Source of the DNA: Maniola hyperantus
Taxonomy: Eukaryota; Arthropoda; Insecta; Lepidoptera; Nymphalidae
Length of the DNA stretch: 64,000 bases
Reading direction: 5' to 3'
Assembly (NCBI RefSeq): GCF_902806685.2
Contig: NC_048545.1
Span: forward strand, 1,575,001 to 1,639,000
The notes beneath the pieces were generated by a model, which had not been told where the DNA came from, ran no database searches, and saw nothing but the letters and a program-made list of their open reading frames with translations. A program made the translations under genes and the position numbers. Shown one piece after another: positions 9,887 to 20,652 of the stretch; position 1 is the stretch's first letter; the number at the start of each line of letters is the position of its first letter.

Positions 9887-10271
9887 ATTTTTCGACTGGT
9901 AACATTTTGTACGATAAATCAAAAACTATTATGCATAAAAATAATTAAAAATTTGTTTTAGAATGTACAGAGAAAGCCCTTTCATATGACACCCCGCTTA
10001 ATACAGTTATTTTACTTTGAAAATTGAAAATACTAACTACTGCTTGTTCATGAACATTTTTTTGTGAAATAACCTCAAATTCACGGTTTGAAGATTTTTT
10101 CCTGTACTTGTGCTATAAGACCACCTACTTACCTGGCAAATTTCATGATTCTAGTTCAACGGGAAGTACCCTATAGGTTTTCTTGACACACACGACAGAC
10201 AGATGGACAGACAGACAACAAAGTGATCCTATAAGTGTTCCTTTTTCCTTTTGAGGTACGGAACCTTAAAA
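9887..10271 (-). mobile_element. HNT-A, truncated at the hairpin end
   Basis: The core, GACA/GTCT microsatellite region and terminal ACGGAACC are present. The CCGGCCAAGTGCGAGTC end is missing. Confidence 0.6.
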
Positions 10272-10498
10272 AAGAATTTCGCATGATAGAGATTTGAATG
10301 ACCAGTTACATATTATGTAATTTGGAACATATTATGTTAAAATACTGGTAATAAATTGCAAACTCGTTTTGGTTAGTTGCTGAAGCTTAACAAAGATCAA
10401 CAATAAAGCAGTTGATTAACATAATGAACCGTTGTAATTTCGTTATAGTCTGTCTGTATGTCAGTCATTTTGTTTAAAAAGTTGTAAAATTGAAATCA

Positions 10499-10790
10499 GT
10501 ACCCGTAGTATAAGATTTTATGTCTCACCAAACGTTGCTAGAACTCGAGAATCGAAACAAAATAACATCAAAGTAAAATGGACCTAAAGTGCCTTGGATT
10601 GAAGTCAAAAATTCAATGCCGCTGATTTTAATTTCGCTACGTTTCCGCTTGGAGCGCTGGCTGTAGATGTGTAGACAAACTTGAGCTTTAAAACAAGGCG
10701 TTTATAATCTAGTTTACTATAACGCGGAAATGTTTCGACTCTCGAATTCTAGCAACGTTTGGTGAGACGTAAAATCTATACTACGGGTAC
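10499..10790. mobile_element. MITE M3, about 55-bp inverted ends
   Basis: It begins GTACCCGTAGTATA and ends TATACTACGGGTAC. The inverted similarity continues for about 55 bp (GTCTCACCAAACG / CGTTTGGTGAGAC). 292 bp, no coding. A second copy at 33984 defines the ends. Confidence 0.8.
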
Positions 10791-10886
10791 AGGGTGCCTC
10801 CTGAATATAAAAAGTAGGAATCAAAATCAGTACCTACCTAATAGAATTCACCATCGAGTTTGGACCTCGTTGAATTTTATATCAGA

Positions 10887-11141
10887 CTAGCTTATGCTCG
10901 CGACTTCGTCCGCGTGGACTACAAAATTTCAAGACCCCATTTCACCCCCTTAGGAGTTGAATTTTCAAAAATCCTTTCTTAGCGGATGCCTACGTAATAA
11001 TAGCTATCTGCATGCCAAATTTCAGCCCGATCCGTCCAGTAGTTTGAGCTGTACCTTGATAGATCAGTCAGTCAGTCAGTCACTCACTCAGTCAGTCAGT
11101 CAGTCAGTCAGTCACCTTTTCCTTTTATATATATATATAGA
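10887..11141 (-). mobile_element. HEL-B, full length
   Basis: A|TC start and CTAG|T end on the minus strand, with an expanded (GACT)n block at about 11066-11112. Confidence 0.8.
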
Positions 11142-11597
11142 TAAATGTATAAGATATTCTACAGATAAAATAAGATACACAGTATTATATTATGACTTAA
11201 TTAGTTATTTTATTTGTTTGTATAGCTACTTACTGAAATCATTTAATAAAAAATTACTTAAAAAAATTAAATTATTGAATTATTTACGCAGAAAGGATTT
11301 CGTCTTTTTAAAATTATCTTGTGTTTTGTATATCAGTGGCTCGAAACTTTATTAAAATTCTACACGTTTGGGTGACTTACAAAATTACTACATTTATTGG
11401 CTTAGATCCTATATTTATTGGCGTATATACCTAGATGCGTAGTGATTTTTTCGAGCTCTTAAACGTAGTCAAAAAAATCGTTTAACGGATGGATGGACCG
11501 TCAAAACTAATGGTCTTTATAGACCAAATTCATTTGCTTTACTAAGTACCTACTCTACAAAGTGGGTCCTATCTGCTAAAATAACGAATTTATTTAC
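11142..11597. other. AT-rich stretch with no recognised feature
   Basis: Nothing recognisable. An open frame extending from HEL-B to 11355 is not supported as a gene. Confidence 0.5.
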
Positions 11598-11735
11598 TAG
11601 TTATATTGTAATGCCTGCGACTTCGTTAGCGTGGATTTCATTTTTTCTTTGTTTTCCCTGGGAATTTCTTAATTTTCCCGAATAAAAGTATTCTATGTAC
11701 GCACTAGGATATCTATACCTGTATATAATGTCGTT
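11598..11735 (-). mobile_element. HEL-C, degenerate
   Basis: ATGCCTGCGACTTCGTTAGC, a decayed CCCGTGGGAA block and CCCGAATAAAAGTA correspond to HEL-C. Ends are lost. Confidence 0.4.
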
Positions 11736-11763
11736 AAGATCAGAGTCGTGAAAAGGTTACAGA

Positions 11764-11966
11764 CTTTTTTTGTGTTATGGAACCACAAATTCATGGTTTT
11801 CAGATTTCTCCCCGAATGTCAGCTATAAGACCTACCTACCTGCAAAATTTCATGATTCTAGGTCAACGGGAAGTACCCTGTAGGTTTCTTGAGCGACCGA
11901 CAGACAGACAACAAAGTGATCCTATAAGGGTTCCGTTTTTCCTTTTGAAGTACGAAACCCTAAAAA
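11764..11966 (-). mobile_element. HNT-A, partial
   Basis: The half of HNT-A next to the GGGTTCCGT end is present, ending ACGAAACCCTAAAAA. The hairpin half is missing. Confidence 0.6.
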
Positions 11967-12204
11967 TGGATTAAATTAAATAAAAATCGGTTTAGTGGCG
12001 GTGCTGCAATAAGGAAACAAACAGACAGACCGACTGTACAGACAGAGATAGATTTAGATACTCGTATATTATATTTGTATGGAATAATAATTGATTCGTA
12101 TGGATAAATAAAAATTGTGGAGCTACTTGACCTCGAATTAATAATATTTCCAAAATAGGAAGTACAGTAGTAACACGGTCAAATAACTGTACCTAAATAT
12201 TCTA

Positions 12205-12646
12205 AAAAAACCGGCCAAGTGCGAGTCAGACTCGCGCACTGAGGGTTCCGTACTACAATAGTATTTTATCGACATTTTGCACGATAAATCAAAAACTATT
12301 ATGCCTAAAAATAAACAAAAATCTGTTTTAGAATGTACAAGTAAAGCTAAACCTATCATAATAATATTATGATAATATGATACCCCACTTAATCTAACTT
12401 TGAAATTTGAAAATAGCAATATTTGTTCATGACCATAATTTAATTTTTTTAGTGTGATGTAACCACAAATTTACAGTTTTCAGATTTTTCCCCAAATGTC
12501 TGCTATAAGACCTACCTACCTGCCAAATTTCATGATTCTAGGTCAACGGGAAGTACCCTTTAGGTTTCTTGACAGACCGACAGACAGACAACAAAGTGAT
12601 CCTATAAGGGTTCCGTTTTTCCTTTTGAGGTACGGAACCCTAAAAA
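12205..12646 (-). mobile_element. HNT-A, full length
   Basis: 441 bp with both termini: CCGGCCAAGTGCGAGTC with its GACTCGC partner, and ACGGAACCCTAAAAA. The next family member starts directly at its T/A-tract end. Confidence 0.75.
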
Positions 12647-13148
12647 CCTGACAAGTGAGAGTCGGACTAGCACACGAAGGGTTTCGCACTATCGCATGGT
12701 GTAAGAAATCTCAATCCAGTAAAACAAAAATTTGCAAGTTTATCACGGACAGTGCCGGTAGTGAAACTTATTATTTCAGGAACACAACTCTTTAATTTTT
12801 TTGTGATGTAACGACAATTTTTTTCCTTTCCTTTTGCTTACCTACCATCCAAACATGATTCTAGGAAGTACCTTATAGATTTTTCTTAAGAGACGCGACA
12901 GAGAGAGAGACAGACAGACAAACAGACAGAGACAGGCAACGAAGGGTTTTTGGAAAGAGCAACCGCCGTGATTCTTCTCGGTAGGAAAGGCATTTCGAAC
13001 TAGTGGCATTTGACGATTCGATAAACGTCTGTGATTCATAAGTAGGTACTTACTTGTAAAAGTTTAATTGAATTAAAAATATTTTTATTTATTTTATTTT
13101 ATTTATGTAAGGGTTTCTTTTTCCTTTTGTGGTACGGAACCCTAAAAA
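12647..13148 (-). mobile_element. HNT-A variant (A3) carrying a nested LINE tail
   Basis: The terminus CCTGACAAGTGAGAGTCGGA is a diverged HNT-A end and the other end is GTACGGAACCCTAAAAA. The interior differs from the main family. Positions 12951-13105 are an inserted LINE tail. Confidence 0.5.
12951..13105 (+). repeat. LINE 3' tail nested in HNT-A3
   Basis: CAACCGCCGTGATTCTTCTC, GGTAGGAAAGGCATTTCGAA and an AAAAATATTTTTATTTATTT tail resemble the 3' end of a lepidopteran LINE. Its 60-nt motif is also found in TR1. Confidence 0.5.
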
Positions 13149-13583
13149 TCAGACAATATTTGCAGAACAAATGTTCGCTCGGGATGCAATAGAATTTGCA
13201 CGAATTTGTACAAACAATGATGATCAATCGTCAAACAAGCAGAACACACAAGGCTTCAAGGAGGTATGACTTATGAGTAACATGCAAATAGGTACCTACT
13301 TTCCTTCACGAATTTCTTCGGACCTCCCCAGCGATATGATGTATCTACAGGATTTACAGTAAGTGCTTCATAATCGGCCCAAAAAATAAAATCAAAAAAT
13401 TGGTTTGTCCTTATTTCAATTTAGTCAAATTTACACTTATTGTTTAGGTAGTAGTTTTTACCTAAATATTTTATAAATTATTCTATAATTCCACGCTTGG
13501 TACGTACTTATAACAATTAATTTTAAAAGGAATTAAGAAACTATCATCGTAAAAAAAAAGTAGCTAACATCTAAATATGCATG
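13149..13583. other. AT-rich stretch with no recognised feature
   Basis: Nothing could be supported. The last four bases (13580-13583, CATG) are the left target duplication of TR1. Confidence 0.5.
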
Positions 13584-14510
13584 TGCTAGATTAGCCTCAG
13601 AAGTATAGAGACAATAGAGTCAGGAATCACCTACTGAGAGCCTAAACCTTAGTTCGTTATCAAAAAGCTAGGGCGTGGTTGAAGGTAGAAAACAAAATAA
13701 AAGATTGTATAAGGAAATAAACTGTTTTATTCAGGGAAAAGTCCCTCCAAATCAAAGTTTATCTTTACCATTAATTATTGCTTTATCATTATATAATTTA
13801 TTATTTCCTTTAAGAAAAATCTACCGCCAGTTCGAAAAAGCATATCTACCGAGAGAAAGAACTGGCAAGAAAAAACTCGGCGGTGTCTATTCACAATTAT
13901 TGAAAAATAGATACAACTATGGTAGGTATTACCATAACATATCCAACCCACATAGGGTATAAGCATAAACTATTACAAAGGAATACCAGATGTATAATAA
14001 ATTACACATTAACCAACACATAAAACAACATACATAGTATAACAATAGAAATATAAAATCAACAATATTCGTACCTGTAGGTATGTCACAGCTTCTTATT
14101 AAAAATAGGAAAATTAATGATGTCTACCGTCAAAGCAGAGCCATTTATAGCCCTTTGGCTACCCTTTCCATAAGTATAATGATACCATATAAAACTCAAA
14201 TTCAATAGAGTCGACAATAGAGATTAAACTTTAGTTTTAAATTTATACACTTCAAAATTCCACATTATACTCTATTTAAATCTACAATTACTTTACTTCT
14301 AAAATATAATAAAATCAATTTCACCATGTAAGACCTTTGGATTAGCTGCTATATATTATCTGTTACGTCTGTAGTATTTTGTCTATCATTTTGACGTGCC
14401 TCTGTTTACAAATAAAATGTCAATGGTTTAGAATTAATTCTTAAGCAAAATCTAAAGAGTTTAGTAGCAATTTCAAGAAATAAATAGCAACTCTAACCAT
14501 TTATCTTATA
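13584..14510. repeat. TR1 left terminal repeat
   Basis: It begins TGCTAGATTAGCC and ends ATTTATCTTATA. It contains a 60-nt motif (13826-13888, CTACCGCCAGTTCGAAAAAG...CTCGGCGGT) shared with LINE tails. A 95-codon open frame (13675) occurs identically in both repeats but has no recognisable similarity. Confidence 0.85.
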
Positions 14511-14525
14511 CGGCCAAACTGACAA

Positions 14526-14545
14526 TTGCTTCGTTCTCGAAGCAA
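14526..14545. repeat. TR1 hairpin 1
   Basis: An 8-bp stem TTGCTTCG / CGAAGCAA around a TTCT loop, preceded by CGGCCAAACTGACAA. It sits at the inner edge of the left repeat. Confidence 0.85.
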
Positions 14546-14754
14546 CAAAATAAAAACAAACAATTCGTAAAGTAAATTTTTAACAACATCAAAACATTTT
14601 TTTTTTTTTTTTTTCAAACAACATGTCTGTGGCTTCCAACAAAATTTAAAAAAACATTTTAAACATGTGTGTGACATACAAAATTACCACACAGTTTACT
14701 CTCAAAAATACAAGAAATATTTTTCTCGCCACAGCACATAAATGTTTCCAAACA

Positions 14755-14970
14755 AGATATCCTTTAACCCCATTGGTTTTAAACCAATATCAAAAAATAT
14801 TTTTAACACCACTGGTATTAAAGCGATATTATAAAAATACTTTTCAACACCGTTGGTTCCAACGTTTTAAAGTATCATCTACAAAATATCCTTCAACACC
14901 ATTGGTTTTAAGGCAACATCGTAAACCATCATAAAATTGTCCCTTAACACCATTGGTTTTGATCCATATA
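14755..14970. repeat. TR1 imperfect tandem repeats, 40-50 bp
   Basis: The core ACACCATTGGTTTT or close variants recurs at about 14771, 14811, 14851, 14901 and 14951. The 89-codon frame at 14665-14934 therefore repeats TPLVL and is unlikely to be a gene. Confidence 0.7.
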
Positions 14971-15797
14971 TCACTATACAATTTTTCCATTGATCGAACA
15001 TTTGATCAAAGTTTTAAATAAATTCCAATAAAATATAGAGATGAATATTAAACAAAGAAAAATTGCAACTGAACAAATTGTAAATTATCAGAATTTAAAA
15101 TAATATGTTTCATAAAAAAGAACCATCAAAATGAAAAAGTTACAAAAATATTAATATTTCAAAATAAGTTAAATCCTAAGAACTTTTTTTCAATTTCAAG
15201 TTAATAATTTTGCAAAAATAATAAAATACCATCGACTCTTACTCCTAAAGTACCAAAGTCAAAAACAAAGGGTAGGTATATAAAAGTAATTATATGTAAG
15301 ATATATCAAAACAAAACTAACTACTATGTTAGAAGAAGTAAAAATAATCAAAGAGTAAACTTATCTAATTATCGTTATTTACTTTCAAAAATATTTTCTA
15401 TTCAATCTCTTTTTGTCTATCTGCAATCAGTCCTTGGACTATACAAAAACATTTGTTGCTTCCCACATCCAATGATGTGCCAACAACCTTCCTTTTTAAA
15501 TAAATACCAAAACATTTTTCCACAATAAAATATAAAAATCCAAAAAGATCGTAAATAAAAACATAAAGGTAGGTATCAAAAACTAAAATGTCAAAAAATA
15601 CCACAAAAATAATTTACATTAAAAAGATCGTCAAAGAAGTAATCAATATCAAAAATAGTTAAACACTTCAAACATCAAAAACGTCAAAAAATCAAAAGTA
15701 TTATTCAAACAAAACAACAAAATACGGCATTAAAAAATATTAAACACAAGTGGGTAGTCAATAATCTCTAAATTCCAATATTCTAAATTTAAGTTTC

Positions 15798-15842
15798 AGG
15801 TTTAACCATAGTCCACCACGCTGGCCAAGTGTGGATTGGCAG
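15798..15842 (-). mobile_element. SINE-1 fragment in TR1
   Basis: The short block CATAGTCCACCACGCTGGCC is the complement of the SINE-1 body. It is an insertion or captured piece. Confidence 0.5.
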
Positions 15843-16306
15843 CTCCATTTCATCACATTACGTAACGGTGGGTATATATAAAAAAACAATGACATCAAAC
15901 AATCAGTAGCTACTAGACTTAGCGGCATAGCAACAGGATAAGACATCAGCAGCCTAACCTATCCTTATATAAAAACTACAAAAATAAACTCCAACAAAAT
16001 TTCTTAATTATTGTAGGTAGGTATCACAAATCTTTCATCTCTACGTTTCGCGAGTGAGAACTCCGATGCAAAGTCAATAGCAAATTTACAAAAATGGCCA
16101 CGCTAATCGCGTTTCTGATCAATGAATCATCAATATTTAACGAATGATGCAATATGTATTTCTGTATTGTTCTTAATTTGAAACAAAATTACAACAAAAA
16201 AAAATTTTTTTTTTTCTTTTTTTTTTTGGTTCTTTTTTTCCTTCTTTTCTCTCTGTCATTATGTAACACATAAATAAATTATATACATCTATTCGGCCAA
16301 CCTGAA

Positions 16307-16330
16307 AAGTACTTCGTTCTCGAAGTACTT
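16307..16330. repeat. TR1 hairpin 2
   Basis: A 10-bp stem AAGTACTTCG / CGAAGTACTT around the same TTCT loop as hairpin 1, preceded by CGGCCAACCTGAA. Stem bases differ from hairpin 1 in a compensating way. Confidence 0.85.
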
Positions 16331-17151
16331 ACATAGGAAATGCCTCAAGAACATAACTAAAAAAAAAGTAAGATGACTCATCACTCGTAAAACAATATTC
16401 AATGATTCAATGTCAACATCACTATCATATAAATTACGAATATACGGCTAGACGTCAGACGTAAATTAAAATAGAACACAAATTAATCATCAGTAAATAT
16501 TTACTGACAAACTTGCTTTAGTTTTTCACCGCTCGGTCAGTCTGACATTTAACCACATTTTATCGTATGATCATTTAATAAAAATTTCATACCAACTAAC
16601 TACCTGCAAATTTTTAACATTAATTTACGTAATATCGATTTGTGTTACTAGCTGGGACATCATGCGATTAAACACCTTCAAACATTAATCTGAGTCATTG
16701 AAACAGAACATCTATACTGAACACAAAATTACCCGCAAAAATTTTATTTATTTAGTACCCACATCTTTATTTCTATAATACAATTAGTTTTAAAACAAAT
16801 AAAATGACGACAGGTACTATGAAACTGTGTTACTACATTACACAGAGTATTAATAGGTCCATGATTACGCAATAAAACTTTCTAAGGCCTACCTGCCTGA
16901 AAAATTGTCTTGCAAAAAAGTTTTAATTCACTTTCACTTTTTTTTTCATACCATATTTTCATATTAAGATTTCCAGATTTAGGGTATCCAATGTCCATTG
17001 TGGTACCTCTCGTGGCCGTCAGTCATCACAACGCCTGTTGGAACATCTTTGATGGCTTTTCACAAAGCCATCCGAATTGGCCGGTATTTCTGAAACTTGT
17101 ACAATTGCATTAGAAAAGGCACAATTCAGCCATATCGTATCCCACTTCTGA

Positions 17152-18078
17152 TGCTAGATTAGCCTCAGAAGTATAGAGACAATAGAGTCAGGAATCACCT
17201 ACTGAGAGCCTAAACCTTAGTTCGTTATCAAAAAGCTAGGGCGTGGTTGAAGGTAGAAAACAAAATAAAAGATTGTATAAGGAAATAAACTGTTTTATTC
17301 AGGGAAAAGTCCCTCCAAATCAAAGTTTATCTTTACCATTAATTATTGCTTTATCATTATATAATTTATTATTTCCTTTAAGAAAAATCTACCGCCAGTT
17401 CGAAAAAGCATATCTACCGAGAGAAAGAACTGGCAAGAAAAAACTCGGCGGTGTCTATTCACAATTATTGAAAAATAGATACAACTATGGTAGGTATTAC
17501 CATAACATATCCAACCCACATAGGGTATAAGCATAAACTATTACAAAGGAATACCAGATGTATAATAAATTACACATTAACCAACACATAAAACAACATA
17601 CATAGTATAACAATAGAAATATAAAATCAACAATATTCGTACCTGTAGGTATGTCACAGCTTCTTATTAAAAATAGGAAAATTAATGATGTCTACCGTCA
17701 AAGCAGAGCCATTTATAGCCCTTTGGCTACCCTTTCCATAAGTATAATGATACCATATAAAACTCAAATTCAATAGAGTCGACAATAGAGATTAAACTTT
17801 AGTTTTAAATTTATACACTTCAAAATTCCACATTATACTCTATTTAAATCTACAATTACTTTACTTCTAAAATATAATAAAATCAATTTCACCATGTAAG
17901 ACCTTTGGATTAGCTGCTATATATTATCTGTTACGTCTGTAGTATTTTGTCTATCATTTTGACGTGCCTCTGTTTACAAATAAAATGTCAATGGTTTAGA
18001 ATTAATTCTTAAGCAAAATCTAAAGAGTTTAGTAGCAATTTCAAGAAATAAATAGCAACTCTAACCATTTATCTTATA
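17152..18078. repeat. TR1 right terminal repeat
   Basis: Same length as the left repeat, offset by 3568 bp, with no difference seen by eye. It is followed by CATG. Confidence 0.85.
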
Positions 18079-18084
18079 CATGCA

Positions 18085-18139
18085 ATCACACACTCCCACT
18101 TACACACACACACACACACACATAAACACACACATAAAC

Positions 18140-18178
<39 letters not shown>

Positions 18179-18240
18179 CACACACTCACACATGCATACA
18201 CACACACACACACACACACACACAAGCATACACACACTGT
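18085..18240. repeat. (CA)n microsatellite, interrupted
   Basis: Long runs of CA interrupted by CATAAACA, CACGCA and CATGCA units, directly right of TR1. Confidence 0.9.
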
Positions 18241-18425
18241 TGTAATTTTATTATTGTAATACCTACATTTATTCTAAATCTATTCTGTTAAAATAGTTTT
18301 AATTATAACTTTAAGTAATCTCTTTTGGCCTTCTGTTATACCTAGATTTAAATTTAAATAATAATTATGTATTTACGCTGTTGATTACTTTCAAATAAAC
18401 AAAATAAAATAAAATAAAAATAAAA
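18241..18425 (+). repeat. possible LINE 3' tail
   Basis: An AT-rich stretch ending TTTCAAATAAACAAAATAAA and AAAATA repeats resembles a LINE 3' terminus. No coding remnant is attached. Confidence 0.35.
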
Positions 18426-18550
18426 GGAAAAGGTGTCTGTCTGACTAATGCCCGGTTACTGAGTACATATTTTTATCGACAGTTTATCTATTCAATAGCG
18501 CTATTAGTCCGATAACTCTAAGACAGTGCGTCTCTGCGTATTATTCTCTT

Positions 18551-19317
18551 TAGACATGTGTCCGCTATAGCTTAACTTAACTGAAAACCGCTGCCGTGCC
18601 GTACCATAGCGTTATTGTCGTAGCTAGCAACGGTTTTCAGTTATCATCTATGACGAACCACCTGACAACGCAACACTGCCAACTGGCAACCGACAATGCA
18701 TTGTTTGGTTTTTGGGTAACTAGAAACGCAATAATTATGCCTTCTCTTTCTTTCTTTCACTGAAAGCTGAGAAGGAGCGGATATTGGCTACCGGCTTAGT
18801 AACTAAGAACTTGGTAAACCAAAGCCGACCTTATCTCTATTACGCTAAGGCTTAACTGTACAAGTACTTGTCCATTACACTTTGATCTATCATTCTAAAT
18901 ACAGTTAGCCTTAGAGTAATAGAGATAAGGTCCTCTTTGGTTTATCAATCTTTATGAAATGTTTTTGGTTAACTGGACTGTGGCAAACTATTCGTGAAGG
19001 CGTCCACTATAGTTTGACCTATGTCAATGATCAAATTAAACTTTACTGCTATGAACTTAAGGTTGTGATTACTTCACGATATTCATGAAAGTAAAATTGG
19101 TTTTATTTTAGTGAATATGCGCGCGCTAGCTATACAGACGGTATTGATACGGCAGCTAGCTTAGTTACTACTACGGAAACCGCTGCGCGTTGCGCATATT
19201 AAATTAGTTGAAACACAACTCTGATACCGATATTCGGCAACGGTTAACAATATCGGTATTGAAACTAAGTAACTGTTGATTAACCGTTGCCGTAAATAGC
19301 CAATAACGCCCATCTTT
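18551..19317. mobile_element. R1 copy 1: stem-loop-rich repeat
   Basis: About 767 bp and roughly 98% like 44129-44901. It contains several large inverted pairs: AACTGAAAACCG/CGGTTTTCAGTT, CCTTATCTCTATTACGCTAAGG/CCTTAGAGTAATAGAGATAAGG (one mismatch), and CGGCAACGGTTAA/TTAACCGTTGCCG. No coding frame. The direct repeat TTCTCTTTA occurs at 18544-18552 and 19322-19330. A terminal inverted repeat of standard type is not evident. Confidence 0.7.
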
Positions 19318-19980
19318 AAATTTCTCTTTAATAATGAATCTAGCCCCATAAACTACCGCTATACAAAAAACACTTCATTTTATTACTACAGTCCAGAAGA
19401 TGCGTGCTAAGGATCAAACCTCGTGTTTTGTTTTGTTTTTTAAAATTTGTACACTTAACTTCTCTACTTAACAGTAAACTTCATAATACTAATTAAGTAT
19501 AGTTACATTTCCTAGTTTTAATGGCGCTTAAGTTTGAAGGTCAGTCAACTGACATGGAACTATGGAGGTTACATACGTTTGCACCTTATGAGGTACCCAA
19601 AAAGTAAAATTCTACAATTTATCTTATGGTGCACATTAAACATTATTATATCCATCGACGGATGACGTTCCAGAACTAATTTAGAGCTTGTAAAAAGTCT
19701 TTATTAATTTAAATTATCCAGAGTTAATTTAGGACTAGTAAAAAATAATTACAAGTATTTATCAAGTTTAATTAATATTTATTAATTGTTCGGGATAGTT
19801 ATAAGTACTTACTTACTTTAACCATCCTGAACGATTAATAAGCGAGCAAGAATGTAATTCAAGAATTTTATGGGTTTGTTAAACAACTATTTTAATTGTT
19901 AACAGGCAGGAATGAAGACTTGTGGGAAACATGGGTTTAATTCCAGGTATTCAATGATTAAGGATATTATAGCTCTTAAA
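19318..19980. other. AT-rich stretch with no recognised feature
   Basis: No feature could be supported in this 660 bp. Confidence 0.5.
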
Positions 19981-20297
19981 GCTGTGATAGCCTAGTGGTT
20001 AAGACGTCCGCCTCCTAATCGGAGATCGGGGGTTCGATCTCGGGCACGCGTTTCTAATTTTTCAGAGTTATGTGCGTTTCAAGTAATTAAAAATCACTTG
20101 ATTTAACGGTGAAGAAAAACATCGTGAGGAATCCTGATGCCTGAGAGTTCTCCATAATGTTTTCAAAGGTGTGTGAAGTCTGCCGATCTGCACTTGGCCA
20201 GCGTGGTAGACTAAGACCAAAATCCTTCTCACTATGAGAGGCCCGTGCTCTGTAGTGAGCCGGCGATGGGTTAATCATGATGATCATGATGAATAGC
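19981..20297 (+). mobile_element. SINE-1, full length
   Basis: Head with A-box GATAGCCTAGTGGTTAAGAC and B-box GGGGTTCGATCTCG, body, and terminal ATGATGATCATGATGA tail. Confidence 0.8.
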
Positions 20298-20510
20298 TCT
20301 GAGGCGATGGGTTGGGCATATTTTGCGAAGATAGGAAGGAAACACTGCTCAAGTGGCCTTTCGGTCGAAGAAGACCTGGTCGACCAACCGAAACCTGGGG
20401 GAGATCTGCTAGGCGGACCTCAAAAGGAGAGGACATGGAAAAGCACGTTCCGCGCCTGATCTCTTTTCCGTAATGTCGGATTGCCGACCCATCGAACTAT
20501 TAAAAAAACT
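20298..20510. other. unrecognised GC-richer stretch with a small open frame
   Basis: An open frame to 20459 reads GRKHCSSGLSVEEDLVDQPK and similar. I do not recognise it and it begins inside SINE-1, so it is not called a gene. The block GTAATGTCGGATTGCCGACC near 20472 resembles other LINE or SINE tails. Confidence 0.35.
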
Positions 20511-20652
20511 AAATTAAAATCGGTTGATCCGTTTGGGAGCTACGATGCCACAGACAAATACACACGTCAAACTTAAAACCCTCTTTTGGGTCGGGGGTTA
20601 AAAAAGATTCCGACGAATTGAGAACCTCCTCCTTTTTTGAAGTCGGTTAAAA
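20511..20652. repeat. fragments of undetermined repeat families
   Basis: CTCTTTTGGGTCGGGGGTTA and CCTCCTCCTTTTTTGAAGTC blocks recur in lepidopteran DNA. The second is related to 48190-48235 inside HEL-J. Confidence 0.35.

Larger units (their letters stand above)
14511..17151. mobile_element. TR1 interior, non-coding
   Basis: 2641 bp, very A-rich on the plus strand. It holds imperfect tandem repeats (14755-14970), two related hairpins (14526-14545, 16307-16330) and a small SINE-1 piece (15798-15842). Poly-T runs lie at 14599 and 16205-16230. No retroviral-type protein motif was found in any frame. Confidence 0.65.
13584..18078. mobile_element. TR1: non-coding element with identical 927-bp terminal direct repeats
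   Basis: Repeats 13584-14510 and 17152-18078 bound a 2641-bp interior. CATG occurs immediately outside both ends (13580-13583 and 18079-18082), as expected for a 4-bp target duplication. I saw no base difference between the two repeats. This suggests a recent insertion of a non-autonomous LTR (LARD-like) element. However, the repeat ends are TG...TA on the plus strand and no clear primer site or polypurine tract adjoins the repeats. The interior encodes no recognisable gag or pol. Orientation is unknown. Confidence 0.7.

Noticed and set aside
10957..11355. 132-codon open frame
   Set aside because: It starts inside a minus-strand HEL-B and reads the (CAGT)n microsatellite as Ser-Val-Gln repeats.
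13675..13962. 95-codon open frame present identically at 13675 and 17243
   Set aside because: It lies in the TR1 terminal repeats, so duplication explains the identity. No family motif, and it includes the LINE-tail motif on the wrong strand.
14665..14934. 89-codon frame with repeated TPLVL
   Set aside because: The repetition follows from the DNA tandem repeats; no conservation evidence.
19981..20050. tRNA gene at the head of SINE-1
   Set aside because: A and B boxes are present but the flanking body, tail and many copies show a SINE, not a functional tRNA.
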